Shown here: piece after piece, positions 1-8,869 of the stretch
Layout: each line of letters begins with the position of its first letter
How positions within the stretch are numbered: the first letter of the stretch is position 1
Assembly: GCA_029946065.1 (NCBI GenBank)
Contig: JAQSDU010000019.1
Coordinates: 372,001-436,000 of the forward strand
Direction of reading: 5' to 3'
DNA length: 64,000 nucleotides
From: Flavobacterium sp.
Lineage (GTDB): Bacteria; Bacteroidota; Bacteroidia; Flavobacteriales; Flavobacteriaceae
The notes under the pieces: generated by a model
What the model was told of the DNA's origin: nothing
Database searches by the model: none
What the model saw: only the letters and a program-made list of their open reading frames with translations
Translations under genes and position numbers: made by a program

Positions 1-1
1 C

Positions 2-736
2 GGAGATGACTTTCAGGTGATTCTTTCCGACACGCCGGGAATTATCAAACCAGCATATGAAATGCAAGAATCGATGATGAATTTCGTGAAATCTGCGTTT
101 GAAGATGCCGATATTTTAATCTATATGGTTGAAATCGGGGAGAAAGAATTGAAAGACGAAGCTTTCTTCAACAAAATTATCCACGCTAAAATTCCGGTTT
201 TATTGTTACTGAACAAAATCGACAATTCTAATCAGGAAGAGCTGGAAGAACAAGTTGCTTTTTGGACCGAAAAAGTACCAAACGCAGAAATTTTCCCGAT
301 ATCGGCTTTGAAAAATTTTAATGTTCCCGAAGTTTTCAGTAGGATTATTCAACTTTTGCCAGTTTCGCCAGCGTATTATCCAAAGGATACCTTGACCGAC
401 AAACCGGAGCGTTTCTTCGTAAACGAAACCATTCGTGAAAAAATATTGCTGAATTACAGCAAAGAAATTCCTTACGCAGTTGAAATTGAAACGGAAGAAT
501 TCCATGAAGATGACAATATCATCCGTATCCGTTCCCTTATTATGGTAGAACGTGACACCCAAAAAGGCATCATCATCGGACATAAAGGTGCGGCTTTGAA
601 GAAAGTTGGAATTGAATCTAGGGCTGATTTGGAGAAATTCTTCGGCAAGCAAATTCACATTGAATTGTATGTGAAAGTGAATAAGAATTGGAGAAGCAAT
701 GCGAATCAGTTAAGAAGGTTTGGGTATAATCAGTAG
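2..736 (+). CDS. era: GTPase Era, C-terminal part (5' end outside window)
   Basis: Era is a GTPase that binds 16S rRNA and helps mature the 30S ribosomal subunit. The reading frame is open to the left edge, so the gene starts upstream; about 50 residues, including the P-loop, are missing. Visible are the G3 motif DTPG near the start, G4 NKID (LLNKIDN), G5 SALKN, and a C-terminal KH RNA-binding domain with the GxxG loop in IIIGHKGAALKK and the ending LYVKVNKNWR. The 244 visible residues fit a normal ~295-residue Era. A GTG at 17 is only an internal valine codon. der follows, so two ribosome-assembly GTPases are adjacent. Identification is secure. Confidence 0.95.
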   Translation, partial: GDDFQVILSDTPGIIKPAYEMQESMMNFVKSAFEDADILIYMVEIGEKELKDEAFFNKIIHAKIPVLLLLNKIDNSNQEELEEQVAFWTEKVPNAEIFPISALKNFNVPEVFSRIIQLLPVSPAYYPKDTLTDKPERFFVNETIREKILLNYSKEIPYAVEIETEEFHEDDNIIRIRSLIMVERDTQKGIIIGHKGAALKKVGIESRADLEKFFGKQIHIELYVKVNKNWRSNANQLRRFGYNQ

Positions 737-758
737 GCAGTATTCAGTGTTCAGTTTT

Positions 759-782
759 GCCTGGTTTGTACCGGGCTTTTTT
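759..782 (+). terminator. Rho-independent terminator after era
   Basis: GCCTGGT and ACCGGGC form a 7-bp stem (one G-T pair) around a 4-nt loop, followed by six T. It lies 22 nt after the era stop codon. Confidence 0.75.
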
Positions 783-855
783 GTGAATATAGCCCACTAG
801 CAAAAAATAAAACCACATCATCATCATTGATCTCCAGCGCAACAAACTTTAAACC

Positions 856-885
856 TTGAACTTTAAACTTTAAAACGTACCTTTG
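856..885 (+). promoter_or_regulatory. Bacteroidota-type promoter of der
   Basis: TTG at 856-858 and TACCTTTG at 878-885 are separated by 19 nt, matching the Bacteroidota consensus TTTG-N19-21-TANNTTTG. The der ATG is 20 nt after the -7 box. The spacer around it contains AACTTTAAA-like repeats common in flavobacterial intergenic DNA. Confidence 0.55.
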
Positions 886-905
886 CAAAATATTTCAAAA
901 ATACC

Positions 906-2216
906 ATGAACAACATTGTAGCCATAGTAGGCCGACCGAACGTAGGAAAGTCAACACTTTTTAACAGGCTGATTAAAAGAAGAGAAGCGATTGTTGATTC
1001 TGTTTCCGGGGTGACCCGTGACCGGAATTACGGCAAGAGCGAATGGAATGGAAAGGAGTTTTCTGTAATTGATACGGGAGGATACATACGTGGTTCCGAC
1101 GACGTTTTTGAAGGCGAAATCAGGAAACAAGTGGAGCTCGCTATTGATGAAGCCGATGTAATCATTTTTGTTGTAGATGTCGAAGAAGGCATTACGCCAA
1201 TGGATGACGCAGTTGCAAAATTACTCAGAAAAGTCACCAAACCGGTATTATTGGCGGTGAACAAAGTTGATAATGCGATGCGTGAGAAAGACGCCATCGA
1301 ATTTTATAACCTCGGATTGGGCGAATATTATACGTTCGCAAGTATCTCAGGAAGCGGAACAGGCGATTTGCTTGATGCACTAATTGATGCTTTTCCAATC
1401 AAACCAGAACCGGTTCAGGATGAAATTGAACTGCCAAGGTTTGCAGTTGTTGGGCGCCCGAATGCGGGAAAATCAAGTTTCATCAATGCCTTAATTGGTC
1501 AAGATCGTTATATCGTAACGGATATTGCTGGAACGACCCGCGATGCCATCGATACAAAATTTGACCGTTTTGGATTCGAATTCAATCTTGTTGATACTGC
1601 TGGTATTCGCCGTAAGGCCAAAGTAAAAGAAGATTTAGAGTTTTATTCGGTGATGCGTTCCGTTCGTGCCATTGAGCACGCCGATGTTTGTATATTGATT
1701 ATCGATGCGACACGTGGATTTGAAGGTCAAGACCAGAGCATTTTCTGGCTGGCGGAGAAGAACCGAAAAGGTGTTGTCATTCTTGTCAACAAATGGGATT
1801 TGGTAGAAAAGGATACGATGTCAACCCGCGATTACGAAGAAAAAATTCGCAAGGAACTGATGCCGTTTACTGATGTGCCGATTTTATTTGTTTCTGCATT
1901 AACGAAGCAGCGTTTGCTGAAAGCATTAGAAGCTTCGGTCAAAGTTTTCGAGAACCGCAGCCAAAGAATTCCGACATCAAAATTCAACGATTATATGCTA
2001 AAAGTGATCGAAGGCTATCCGCCACCGGCACTTAAAGGAAAATATGTGAAGATCAAATATTGCATGCAATTGCCAACGCCAACGCCACAGTTCGTATTTT
2101 TTGCAAACTTACCGCAATATGTGAAAGAAGCTTACAAACGTTTTCTGGAGAATAAAATTCGTGAAAACTGGGATTTTTCAGGTGTTCCGATTGATATTTA
2201 TATTAGAGAGAAGTAA
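906..2216 (+). CDS. der: Ribosome biogenesis GTPase Der (EngA)
   Basis: Der is an essential GTPase with two tandem G domains that acts in 50S ribosome maturation. The 436 residues show the first P-loop GRPNVGKST near residue 9 with DTGG and NKVD, and the second P-loop GRPNAGKSS near residue 182 with DTAGIRRK and NKWD. A C-terminal KH-like domain follows ([25 protein letters not shown] to IDIYIREK). Length and motif order are those of the family. The start is fixed by the P-loop close to the N-terminus and by a promoter 20 nt upstream. It is a single-gene unit ended by a terminator at about 2300. Confidence 0.97.
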   Translation: MNNIVAIVGRPNVGKSTLFNRLIKRREAIVDSVSGVTRDRNYGKSEWNGKEFSVIDTGGYIRGSDDVFEGEIRKQVELAIDEADVIIFVVDVEEGITPMDDAVAKLLRKVTKPVLLAVNKVDNAMREKDAIEFYNLGLGEYYTFASISGSGTGDLLDALIDAFPIKPEPVQDEIELPRFAVVGRPNAGKSSFINALIGQDRYIVTDIAGTTRDAIDTKFDRFGFEFNLVDTAGIRRKAKVKEDLEFYSVMRSVRAIEHADVCILIIDATRGFEGQDQSIFWLAEKNRKGVVILVNKWDLVEKDTMSTRDYEEKIRKELMPFTDVPILFVSALTKQRLLKALEASVKVFENRSQRIPTSKFNDYMLKVIEGYPPPALKGKYVKIKYCMQLPTPTPQFVFFANLPQYVKEAYKRFLENKIRENWDFSGVPIDIYIREK

Positions 2217-2278
2217 TTTTGGAGCGTGCCTGAATAGCTGAGTGCCTTAGTTTTTGGAGGAACTTTGTTTTGATATAG

Positions 2279-2308
2279 ACCTGATGGATTTTCTGTCAGG
2301 TTTTTGTT
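2279..2308 (+). terminator. Terminator after der
   Basis: ACCTGA and TCAGGT pair across an 11-nt loop and are followed by TTTTGTTTTTT. Confidence 0.6.
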
Positions 2309-2312
2309 TTTT

Positions 2313-2371
2313 GCCACGAATTGCACGAATTTACTCGAATTGAATTTGTGGCAATTCGCGCAATTCGTGGC
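2313..2371. repeat. Imperfect intergenic inverted repeat
   Basis: The arms at 2313-2331 (GCCACGAATTGCACGAATT) and 2353-2371 are 19 nt long, with one mismatch and a 21-nt spacer. The 'gccacgaattgcacgaatt' type of palindrome is, from memory, frequent in flavobacterial intergenic regions. It sits in the 345-nt gap between der and the next gene. Nothing else recognisable is in that gap apart from the terminator; the last 190 nt are AT-rich and presumably hold the promoter of the gene at 2562. Confidence 0.6.
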
Positions 2372-2561
2372 TGAATAATTTAAAACATTAAAAAGAGCTG
2401 TAAAACTCGAGAATTTTCTATCCGTCTTTTTTTGTACAAACGAAAAAGAATCGGCTTTTTTTGGAAAAATAAAATTGTTAATCTTTTTGTAAGAAATTAT
2501 TTCTTTAAATACTAAATCGCTTATTTCGCTGTTATTATCACAACCTAATCAACCCAAGTCT

Positions 2562-5348
2562 ATGACCAAAATCTATCTCAGCCTTGTTTTTTTATTTTTA
2601 GCCTTCTCTTTATCCGCGCAAAGTAACATCACCATCAAAGGGAAAATCATCGACGAAAGTGCGAAACTTCCGTTAGAATCGGCAACCGTTTATCTCACTT
2701 CGGTAAAAGATTCTACGATAATCGATTATACGATTTCTGATAAAAATGGTGCTTTTCAACTAACAACCAAAAAAATCAAACAGCCTGTTTTTTTGAAAGT
2801 TTCGTTTATCGGTTACCAAGATTACAAACAAGAAATTGCGGAACTTTCCGCTGACAAAAATTTCGGAGAATTGCTCGTGAAAGAAAGTGCAAAAGACCTC
2901 AGTGAAGTCGTTATCAAAAGCGAGGCACCGCCAATCCGGATCAAGCAAGACACGTTAGAATTTAACGCTTCCTCATTCAAAGTACGCCCAGATTCGAACG
3001 TTGAAGCGCTGTTGAAGCAATTGCCAGGTGTTGAGATTTCGCCCGACGGCAAGATAAAAGTCAATGGTAAGGAAGTGAACAATATCTTGGTTAACGGCAA
3101 GCCATTTTTTGGAAAAGATGGTAAGGTCGCCACCGAAAATCTGCCTTCAGAAATTATCGACAAAGTACAGATTACGGATACAAAGACCAAAGAAGAAGAG
3201 CTTTCTGGACAAGCTGCGAGCTCCGATACTAAAACCATTAACCTTACCATCCAAAAAGACATGAACAAAGGATTGTTTGGAAAATTTGGCGCAGGGAAAG
3301 GCTCTAACGACCGATATGAAGCAAGCGGGCTTATCAATTATTTTAAAGATGAACAGAAATTCAGCTTTCTTGGTGGCTCCAATAATGTGAATTCGATTGG
3401 CTTTTCAATGGATGAAATCTTCGATTCTATGGGCGGCGGTCGGAACGTCAATTACAGTAGCGACGGGAGTTTTAATATCGACGGGCAGCAATTTGGTTCC
3501 GGAAATGGTATCACCCTTTCGAGTATTGCAGGTATTAATTATGCGGATTCCTATTTCAAGAAGATAGAAACCAGCGGTAGTTATTTTTATACCAATGCAA
3601 AAACGACCAATTTTTATAGAAATAAGACTGAAAGCTTTATTGCCGCGACGCCTACGGAAGCCGCAAAGTCATATACCTCAGAATCTGTAGGAACTTCCGA
3701 CAGGTTTAGCGACGGTCACAATCTTAATTTTGATTTTGAATATAAGATAGATTCGCTTACAACCTTGTCCATACGTCCAAAATTATTGAAAAACAGAGCA
3801 CAAAGCGAAAGCTCCTCGGTGAGTTCTGCCAGTAATAATTTGGGCCATGTTTATGAAAGCGAAGGCGATAATGATGCCAATAATAACTCCGAGAGTTTTG
3901 AAAACGAATTGTACCTGAACCGCAATTTTAAGAAAAAAGGAAGAACTTTAGGTATTACTTTTAATAATACCAACAAAAGTTCAGATGCGAGCACGACCAC
4001 AAATTCTGAAACCCATTATTTTCAGGATCCGGATCGGGAAGATGATTTGCGCCACCAACGTGAGAATGACGGTACAAAAAATGATGAATACTACACCCGC
4101 ATTGGTTTCAGCGAGCCGATTACCGATTCGTTGAGCGTCACTTTTCGGACTTCCTACAACTGGAAGAAAAACAGTTCAGACAAAAAAACGTTCAACCGTG
4201 ACGGCACAACAAATTTGTATAACAGCTATGTGGATTCGTTGTCTTATGGCTTGAATGCTAAGGCAACACATGTAATTCCATCTTTGGGTTTCACGTTAAG
4301 AAAGAAAAAAATTAGTTTTGGAGTAACATTGGGATCAGTTTTTAGTAATTACAAAAATAGCCAACGCTATAAAGGTGTGATCAGTGAAAAGAACGAAAGT
4401 TATGTTTTTCCGGATGCCAGTGCATGGTTGAATATCAGGTTGGGAAAATCAAAGGCGATGTATTTTTATTATGATTTAGATGTACAGCTTCCAACGGTGG
4501 ATCAGCTTTTTGTTGTCGATAAGACGCAGCCATTGTCGCAAATGCTGGGAAATGTGGATTTGCAACCTACCAAAACCCATAATGTGTATCTGAATTACAA
4601 TAATTATGATTGGGCGACCCGATCGGGCTTTTATTTATATGCGGGAATTAATTTCCAGGAACGTCAAATTGTTATGGCAAGCGAGTTGGATACGAAGAAT
4701 CTTATCAATTATATGACCTATGAAAATATAGACAATACGTTCAATACTTTTTTAGGTTTTAGTCTGAGCAAGTCGATTAAAAAAGAACAGCATAAATTCA
4801 CCTATGAGCTGGGCATGAATGGTGGTTTTACGTTGAGTAAAGGCATTACCAATAACAGTTTGTATGAGGCAAAAAGCCAAAATATTGAACCTAACACCTC
4901 ATTTACTTATGAATATGGAGAACTACTGACCATTAAACCATCTTATAGTTATAGTTATAATATTACCAATTTTTCGAATTATTCTATCGACAAATCTTCT
5001 ACTTTTAGACACGTTTTTAAAACAGAAACAACAGTAAAATGGCAACATGTTATTTTCGGGAATGATTTCGGATATACCTATAACTCGAATATCTCAGACG
5101 GATTTAAAAAGGATTTTTACCTGATGAATGCGAGTTTGGGTTATAATTTCCTCAAAGATAATTTATTGGCAAAAGTGAAGGTGTATGATCTTCTGAACCA
5201 AAATACCAATGCCACACGAAGTATTTCCCCGCAAGGAATTTCAGACATGCAGAATACTGTTTTGAAACGTTATGTGATGTTTTCGCTGACTTATAAGATT
5301 GAAAAATTTGGCGGGAAGAAGAAAAACGAATGGGAAATGGGCGAGTAG
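2562..5348 (+). CDS. Outer-membrane beta-barrel protein, TonB-receptor-like
   Basis: This 928-residue protein has a signal peptide ending around FSLSAQ. A carboxypeptidase-regulatory-like (CarboxypepD_reg) domain follows (ITIKGKIIDESAKLPLES..., residues ~22-105), then a plug-like segment (NVEALLKQLPGVEISPDGKIKVNGKE..., ~145-230) and a long C-terminal region rich in alternating aromatic beta-strand patterns. This order fits the 'outer membrane beta-barrel family' proteins of Bacteroidota that resemble TonB-dependent receptors. No SusD partner is adjacent and the cargo is unknown. It is an isolated gene ending at a strong bidirectional terminator. Family assignment is good; the substrate cannot be inferred. 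Confidence 0.85.
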   Translation: MTKIYLSLVFLFLAFSLSAQSNITIKGKIIDESAKLPLESATVYLTSVKDSTIIDYTISDKNGAFQLTTKKIKQPVFLKVSFIGYQDYKQEIAELSADKNFGELLVKESAKDLSEVVIKSEAPPIRIKQDTLEFNASSFKVRPDSNVEALLKQLPGVEISPDGKIKVNGKEVNNILVNGKPFFGKDGKVATENLPSEIIDKVQITDTKTKEEELSGQAASSDTKTINLTIQKDMNKGLFGKFGAGKGSNDRYEASGLINYFKDEQKFSFLGGSNNVNSIGFSMDEIFDSMGGGRNVNYSSDGSFNIDGQQFGSGNGITLSSIAGINYADSYFKKIETSGSYFYTNAKTTNFYRNKTESFIAATPTEAAKSYTSESVGTSDRFSDGHNLNFDFEYKIDSLTTLSIRPKLLKNRAQSESSSVSSASNNLGHVYESEGDNDANNNSESFENELYLNRNFKKKGRTLGITFNNTNKSSDASTTTNSETHYFQDPDREDDLRHQRENDGTKNDEYYTRIGFSEPITDSLSVTFRTSYNWKKNSSDKKTFNRDGTTNLYNSYVDSLSYGLNAKATHVIPSLGFTLRKKKISFGVTLGSVFSNYKNSQRYKGVISEKNESYVFPDASAWLNIRLGKSKAMYFYYDLDVQLPTVDQLFVVDKTQPLSQMLGNVDLQPTKTHNVYLNYNNYDWATRSGFYLYAGINFQERQIVMASELDTKNLINYMTYENIDNTFNTFLGFSLSKSIKKEQHKFTYELGMNGGFTLSKGITNNSLYEAKSQNIEPNTSFTYEYGELLTIKPSYSYSYNITNFSNYSIDKSSTFRHVFKTETTVKWQHVIFGNDFGYTYNSNISDGFKKDFYLMNASLGYNFLKDNLLAKVKVYDLLNQNTNATRSISPQGISDMQNTVLKRYVMFSLTYKIEKFGGKKKNEWEMGE

Positions 5349-5409
5349 TTTTCAGTAATCAGATTGCAGCTAGCTAAAAGCAAATTACAAGAATGCTGCA
5401 CTAATAAAC

Positions 5410-5445
5410 AAAAAATCCGGAAGCAATACTACTTCCGGATTTTTT
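5410..5445. terminator. Bidirectional terminator between convergent genes
   Basis: AAAAAATCCGGAAG and its perfect complement (14-bp stem, 8-nt loop) lie between the receptor gene and the minus-strand TPM gene. The stem's own A and T tracts give a U-tail in both directions. Confidence 0.85.
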
Positions 5446-5466
5446 GTTTTTATTTGGTATATTGAA

Positions 5467-6264
5467 TCACCAGCTTCCGCCAGAACCGCCGCCAGAGAAT
5501 CCTCCACCGCCAAATCCACCACCGAAGCCACCACCGCCTCCGCCAAAGCCACCACCGGACGAACCGCCAAAGCTACCTCTACTACTTAAACTGCCCAGAA
5601 GCATACCCGCAAGGAAATCGCCGCCACCGCCGAATCCGCTGCCACCTCCGCCATTACCGCCGCGTCTGTTCCGTCCGGCAACTGCTATAATGATGACAAT
5701 GATAAAGAATATTATGGCGAATGGAAATTTACTGCCAGATTTGCTGCTTTTTCTTTCGCCTTTGTATTTACCTTTTAAAACGTCAAATATGGCATCGGCG
5801 CCTTTGTCAAGTCCGTTGTAATAGCTGCCGGCTTTAAATTCAGGGATGATAATATTTCTTGTGATTTCACCTCCGATTCCTGCTGTGAGTCTGTCTTCAA
5901 CGCCATATCCGGTAGAAATCCATATTTGTCTTTCCTTCACAGCAAGAACAATAAATACGCCGTTATCTTCTTTTGCCTGACCAATGCCCCATTTGTGACC
6001 CCAATTGGGTGTAACGGTTTCAATATTGTCGCCATTTAAGTCTGGAACAATTGCAATAACAATTTGGGTCGAGGTAGAATCAGAATAACGGATAAGTTTT
6101 TCTTCTAACTGTGACTTATCGGATGCGCTGAGCAAGTTCGCATAGTCGTAAACACTCGTTTGAAATGATGGTTTCTCCGGAATAGCAAATTGTGCAAAAC
6201 CAATTTGGATAAAAAAGATACAAACCAAAAGTGGCAAAAAGGCATTTTTTATTTTTTGTATCAT
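5467..6264 (-). CDS. TPM-domain membrane protein with glycine-rich tail
   Basis: The 265-residue protein has an N-terminal signal peptide (to about GFAQF). A TPM domain (YgcG / TLP18.3-Psb32-MOLO1 family, residues ~30-160) follows, with the typical YANLLSASDKSQLEEKL start and VIAIVPDLNGDN segment. Then come a transmembrane helix (FPFAIIFFIIVIIIAVAG, ~180-197) and a ~60-residue tail of GGGGFGGG repeats ending in GGSW. Its start overlaps the end of the upstream TPM gene by 4 nt (ATGA), showing translational coupling. The LemA - TPM - TPM order recurs in Bacteroidota; the molecular role is uncertain, though TPM domains are linked to membrane-protein quality control or phosphatase activity. Confidence 0.88.
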   Translation of the reverse strand: MIQKIKNAFLPLLVCIFFIQIGFAQFAIPEKPSFQTSVYDYANLLSASDKSQLEEKLIRYSDSTSTQIVIAIVPDLNGDNIETVTPNWGHKWGIGQAKEDNGVFIVLAVKERQIWISTGYGVEDRLTAGIGGEITRNIIIPEFKAGSYYNGLDKGADAIFDVLKGKYKGERKSSKSGSKFPFAIIFFIIVIIIAVAGRNRRGGNGGGGSGFGGGGDFLAGMLLGSLSSRGSFGGSSGGGFGGGGGGFGGGFGGGGFSGGGSGGSW

Positions 6265-6701
6265 TCTCCTTTTGATATTTCGTTAGACAATTCGTCGATG
6301 TCATCATCTTCACACGGAAAATGTTTTTGTAATGCCGCGCCAGCTCTTAAAATCCCGTCAATAAGACCTTGCTTAAAATCGCCTTTTTTAAAATGTGTCG
6401 CCATTATTTCTTTGGTTGAATCCCAAAAATCGGCGCCGACAATATCATTAATACCTTTGTCTCCGCAGATTACAAATGCTTTGTCATCCACAGCAAGATA
6501 TATTAGCACGCCATTTTTAAGTGCCGTTTCATCCATCTTCAACAAATTAAAAACTTCCGTCGCGCGGTCAAATGCGGCAACGGAAGTTGTTTTTTCTATG
6601 TGAACACGAATTTCACCTGAAGTTTCTTTTTCAGCCAAACGAATGGCTTCAATGATCTCCTGTTCTTCTTCTTTGGTTAAGAAAGTTTCGGTTGCTGACA
6701 T
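6261..6701 (-). CDS. TPM-domain protein (small, cytoplasmic)
   Basis: This 146-residue protein has no signal peptide and consists almost wholly of a TPM domain: IRLAEKETSGEIRVHIEK, GVLIYLAVDDKAFVICGDKGI, and a C-terminal IDGILRAGAALQKHFP. It lies between lemA (2-nt gap) and the glycine-rich TPM gene (4-nt overlap), so the three are one transcript. Paired soluble and membrane TPM proteins next to LemA are a recurring Bacteroidota arrangement. No enzymatic function is assigned. Confidence 0.85.
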   Translation of the reverse strand: MSATETFLTKEEEQEIIEAIRLAEKETSGEIRVHIEKTTSVAAFDRATEVFNLLKMDETALKNGVLIYLAVDDKAFVICGDKGINDIVGADFWDSTKEIMATHFKKGDFKQGLIDGILRAGAALQKHFPCEDDDIDELSNEISKGE

Positions 6702-6703
6702 TT

Positions 6704-7285
6704 TTAGAATTTTACCTCTACAGGTTTATCAGCGCCTTCAACAGATTTGAAGAAAGCTTTTTCCTTGTAGCTTCCCAAAACAAGATTGTTTGGGGTTTTA
6801 AGAACATAACCGTTATATTTTTCAACAGATTCGTTGAATCTTGTTCTTGCAGTAAGAATCTGATTTTCGGTGCTGGACAATTCATCTTGTAATTTTAGGA
6901 AATTTGAGTTGGCTTTCAGTTCGGGATATTTTTCTACAGAAACCAATAATCTTCCCAATGAGCTAGTAACACCACTTTGTGCCTGACTGTATTGTGTCAA
7001 TTGCTCAGGTGTAATGTTTGAAGGGTCTATGGTAACAGAAGTGGCTTTCGCACGGGCTTCAATCACAGCAGTCAAAGTAGATTTTTCAAAATCGGCAGCA
7101 CCTTTAACAGTATTGACAAGATTTCCGATAAGGTCATTACGTCTTTGATAAGCGGCATCAACATTTCCCCATTCTTTTCCAGTCGCCTGACTGTATTGTA
7201 GTGCTGTATTTTTTACACTGATAACCCAAAAAACGAGGATTAATAAGATCCCTCCAACGATAATCCAAGGCAAAAATTTTCTCAT
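6704..7285 (-). CDS. lemA: LemA family protein
   Basis: The 193-residue protein has one N-terminal membrane helix (FLPWIIVGGILLILVFWVI, residues 3-21). The LemA helical domain follows, with the characteristic AAYQRRNDLIGNLVNTVKGAADFEKSTL segment and a C-terminal RFNESVEKYNG. LemA proteins are predicted to have a short N-terminus outside and a helical bundle inside; their function is unsettled. It stands second in a minus-strand run after the merR-type gene, separated from it by a 71-nt spacer that contains an AAATTG tandem repeat, and is tightly followed by two TPM genes. Confidence 0.93.
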   Translation of the reverse strand: MRKFLPWIIVGGILLILVFWVISVKNTALQYSQATGKEWGNVDAAYQRRNDLIGNLVNTVKGAADFEKSTLTAVIEARAKATSVTIDPSNITPEQLTQYSQAQSGVTSSLGRLLVSVEKYPELKANSNFLKLQDELSSTENQILTARTRFNESVEKYNGYVLKTPNNLVLGSYKEKAFFKSVEGADKPVEVKF

Positions 7286-7320
7286 GATTTATTTAATTTA
7301 CTGGTTGTTTTTATTATTTA

Positions 7321-7350
7321 AAATTGAAATTGAAATTGAAATTGAAATTG
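7321..7350. repeat. AAATTG x5 simple tandem repeat
   Basis: Five perfect copies of the hexamer AAATTG lie between the stop codon of the MerR gene (7357) and the lemA start (7285), all on the minus strand. Copy number could change by slippage and alter the leader of lemA. Confidence 0.9.
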
Positions 7351-7356
7351 TTTTTT

Positions 7357-7689
7357 CTAAAGCTGATTCTTAATATTCGTCAACTGCGTTTTAATCCCTT
7401 CGAGCTTGCTGATAATTTCATATTTATCCAGCGTCTTTTTCTGACCTTCTTTCAAATGCGTCTTGGCACCTTCAAGCGTAAAGCCGCGTTCTTTTACAAG
7501 ATGAAAAATTAGTTGTAGGTTCTTGACATCTTCGGGTGTGAACATCCTGTTGCCTTTGGCATTTTTCTTCGGTTTAAGGATATCAAATTCCTTGTCCCAA
7601 AAACGGATTAGCGATGCATTTACGTCAAAAGCTTTGGCCAGTTCGCCAATGCTGTAATATCTTTTGTCAGGTGAAAGGTTGATGTGCAT
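7357..7689 (-). CDS. MerR family transcriptional regulator
   Basis: The 110-residue protein has an N-terminal winged helix-turn-helix of the MerR type: YYSIGELAKAFDVNASLIRFWDKEFDILKPKKNAKGNRMFTPEDV in spaced form, about residues 10-55. A coiled-coil tail (LEGAKTHLKEGQKKTLDKYEIISKLEGIKTQL) follows. There is no metal-binding cysteine, so metal sensing is not supported. Its ATG overlaps the stop codon of the upstream M23 peptidase gene by 1 nt (TAATG), so the two are coupled. This MerR-after-M23 pair is conserved in flavobacteria as far as I recall. Confidence 0.9.
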   Translation of the reverse strand: MHINLSPDKRYYSIGELAKAFDVNASLIRFWDKEFDILKPKKNAKGNRMFTPEDVKNLQLIFHLVKERGFTLEGAKTHLKEGQKKTLDKYEIISKLEGIKTQLTNIKNQL

Positions 7690-8666
7690 TAGTCGAGTGC
7701 TTGGTTTTCCTGGTTAGCTAATTTTGATATGGCGATATATTCTGCCGCCGAAATATTTCCGTAATAAAAATTCAATGGGTTCACGACCTCGCCGTTTTTG
7801 TGTACTTCATAATGCAAATGCGGTGCTTCCGATCTTCCGGTGCTGCCAACATAGCCAATGATGTCGCCTCGTTTGACACTTTGTCCAGCGCGTACTTTGT
7901 ATTTGCTCAAATGGCCATACAGTGTTTCATAGCCAAAACCATGCCTGATTACAATGTGATTCCCGTAGCCCGAAGCGGTATTGTCTGCCCTTTCCACCAC
8001 GCCGTCGCCTGTTGCAAAAATGGGTGTTCCAGTTTTGGCGGTAAAATCCATTCCGGCATGAAATTTCCTGATTTTGGTGAATGGATCACTTCGATAACCA
8101 AATCCCGACGCCATCGCTTTCAGGTTTTCGTTGCGAACAGGCTGAATCGCAGGAATTGCCGATAACAATTTGGCTTTTTCCTTGGCGAGTTTCATAATTT
8201 CGTCAAGCGATTTGGATTGCACGACCAATTCTTTTGAAATAATATCGACACGTTTTGTGGTGTTTATCACCAATTCAGAATTGTTGTAACCTTCAAGTTC
8301 CTTATATCTGTTGACACCTCCAAATCCAGCTTTTCTTTGTTCATCGGGAATTGCAGAGGTATTAAAGTAAACACGGTACAAATCATTATCGCGTTCTTCA
8401 ATATTCGCCATTACTTCATCAATTTGATCCATTTTTTTGTTGAGGATGGCATAACGAAGCTGCAAATTTTCAATTTCACGCGCCTGCAAACGGTCTTTTG
8501 GTGTTTCAAAAAATGGCGTGTTCAGTAAAACGATGAAACTCAGCGTTCCAAATAATGCCGAAGCCAATAAAAACAGTGCGACATAAGCAAATCGCTTTCT
8601 TTTTTTAATTGTAATTTTCCGGTAAGCCAGATTTTCGGAATCGTAATAATATTTTACCTTCGACAT
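7689..8666 (-). CDS. M23 family peptidoglycan metallopeptidase
   Basis: The 325-residue protein has a basic N-terminus, one transmembrane helix (FAYVALFLLASALFGTLSFIVLL, ~26-48) and a coiled-coil-like region (~60-180). A C-terminal LytM/M23 domain has FGYRSDPFTKIRKFHAGMDF (first zinc His and Asp) and HLHYEVHKNGEVVNPLNF (second zinc motif HxH). It resembles periplasmic membrane-anchored endopeptidases or amidase activators of the cell-wall machinery; both zinc motifs are intact, which suggests an active enzyme. It heads the minus-strand group M23 - MerR - LemA - TPM - TPM, and the 203-nt gap to alaS must carry divergent promoters. Confidence 0.9.
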   Translation of the reverse strand: MSKVKYYYDSENLAYRKITIKKRKRFAYVALFLLASALFGTLSFIVLLNTPFFETPKDRLQAREIENLQLRYAILNKKMDQIDEVMANIEERDNDLYRVYFNTSAIPDEQRKAGFGGVNRYKELEGYNNSELVINTTKRVDIISKELVVQSKSLDEIMKLAKEKAKLLSAIPAIQPVRNENLKAMASGFGYRSDPFTKIRKFHAGMDFTAKTGTPIFATGDGVVERADNTASGYGNHIVIRHGFGYETLYGHLSKYKVRAGQSVKRGDIIGYVGSTGRSEAPHLHYEVHKNGEVVNPLNFYYGNISAAEYIAISKLANQENQALD

Positions 8667-8869
8667 ATTTTAAAATATCCTATTTTTGTGCCTGATTTAA
8701 AAGCAGTCATTGGTTATACGAACAAATTTAGTAAATGTTTCATAATCCCGATTGTTTTTTTAAAAGTCCTGAGCATTCCGGATTTTTAATATTTGTAACT
8801 AATTATAATATATGAAGTTAAGTTTGAATCTTTCGACTTTCAAACTTCCGACTTTCCAACTAAAAAAAT

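Noticed and set aside
2083..2107. CGTATTTTTTG inside der as another copy of the palindromic box
   Set aside because: Only one arm is present and it lies in conserved coding sequence.
5444..5821. Proline-rich open frame opposite the TPM gene
   Set aside because: It is the antisense of the glycine-rich tail; GGN codons read backwards give proline. No signal or start context supports it.
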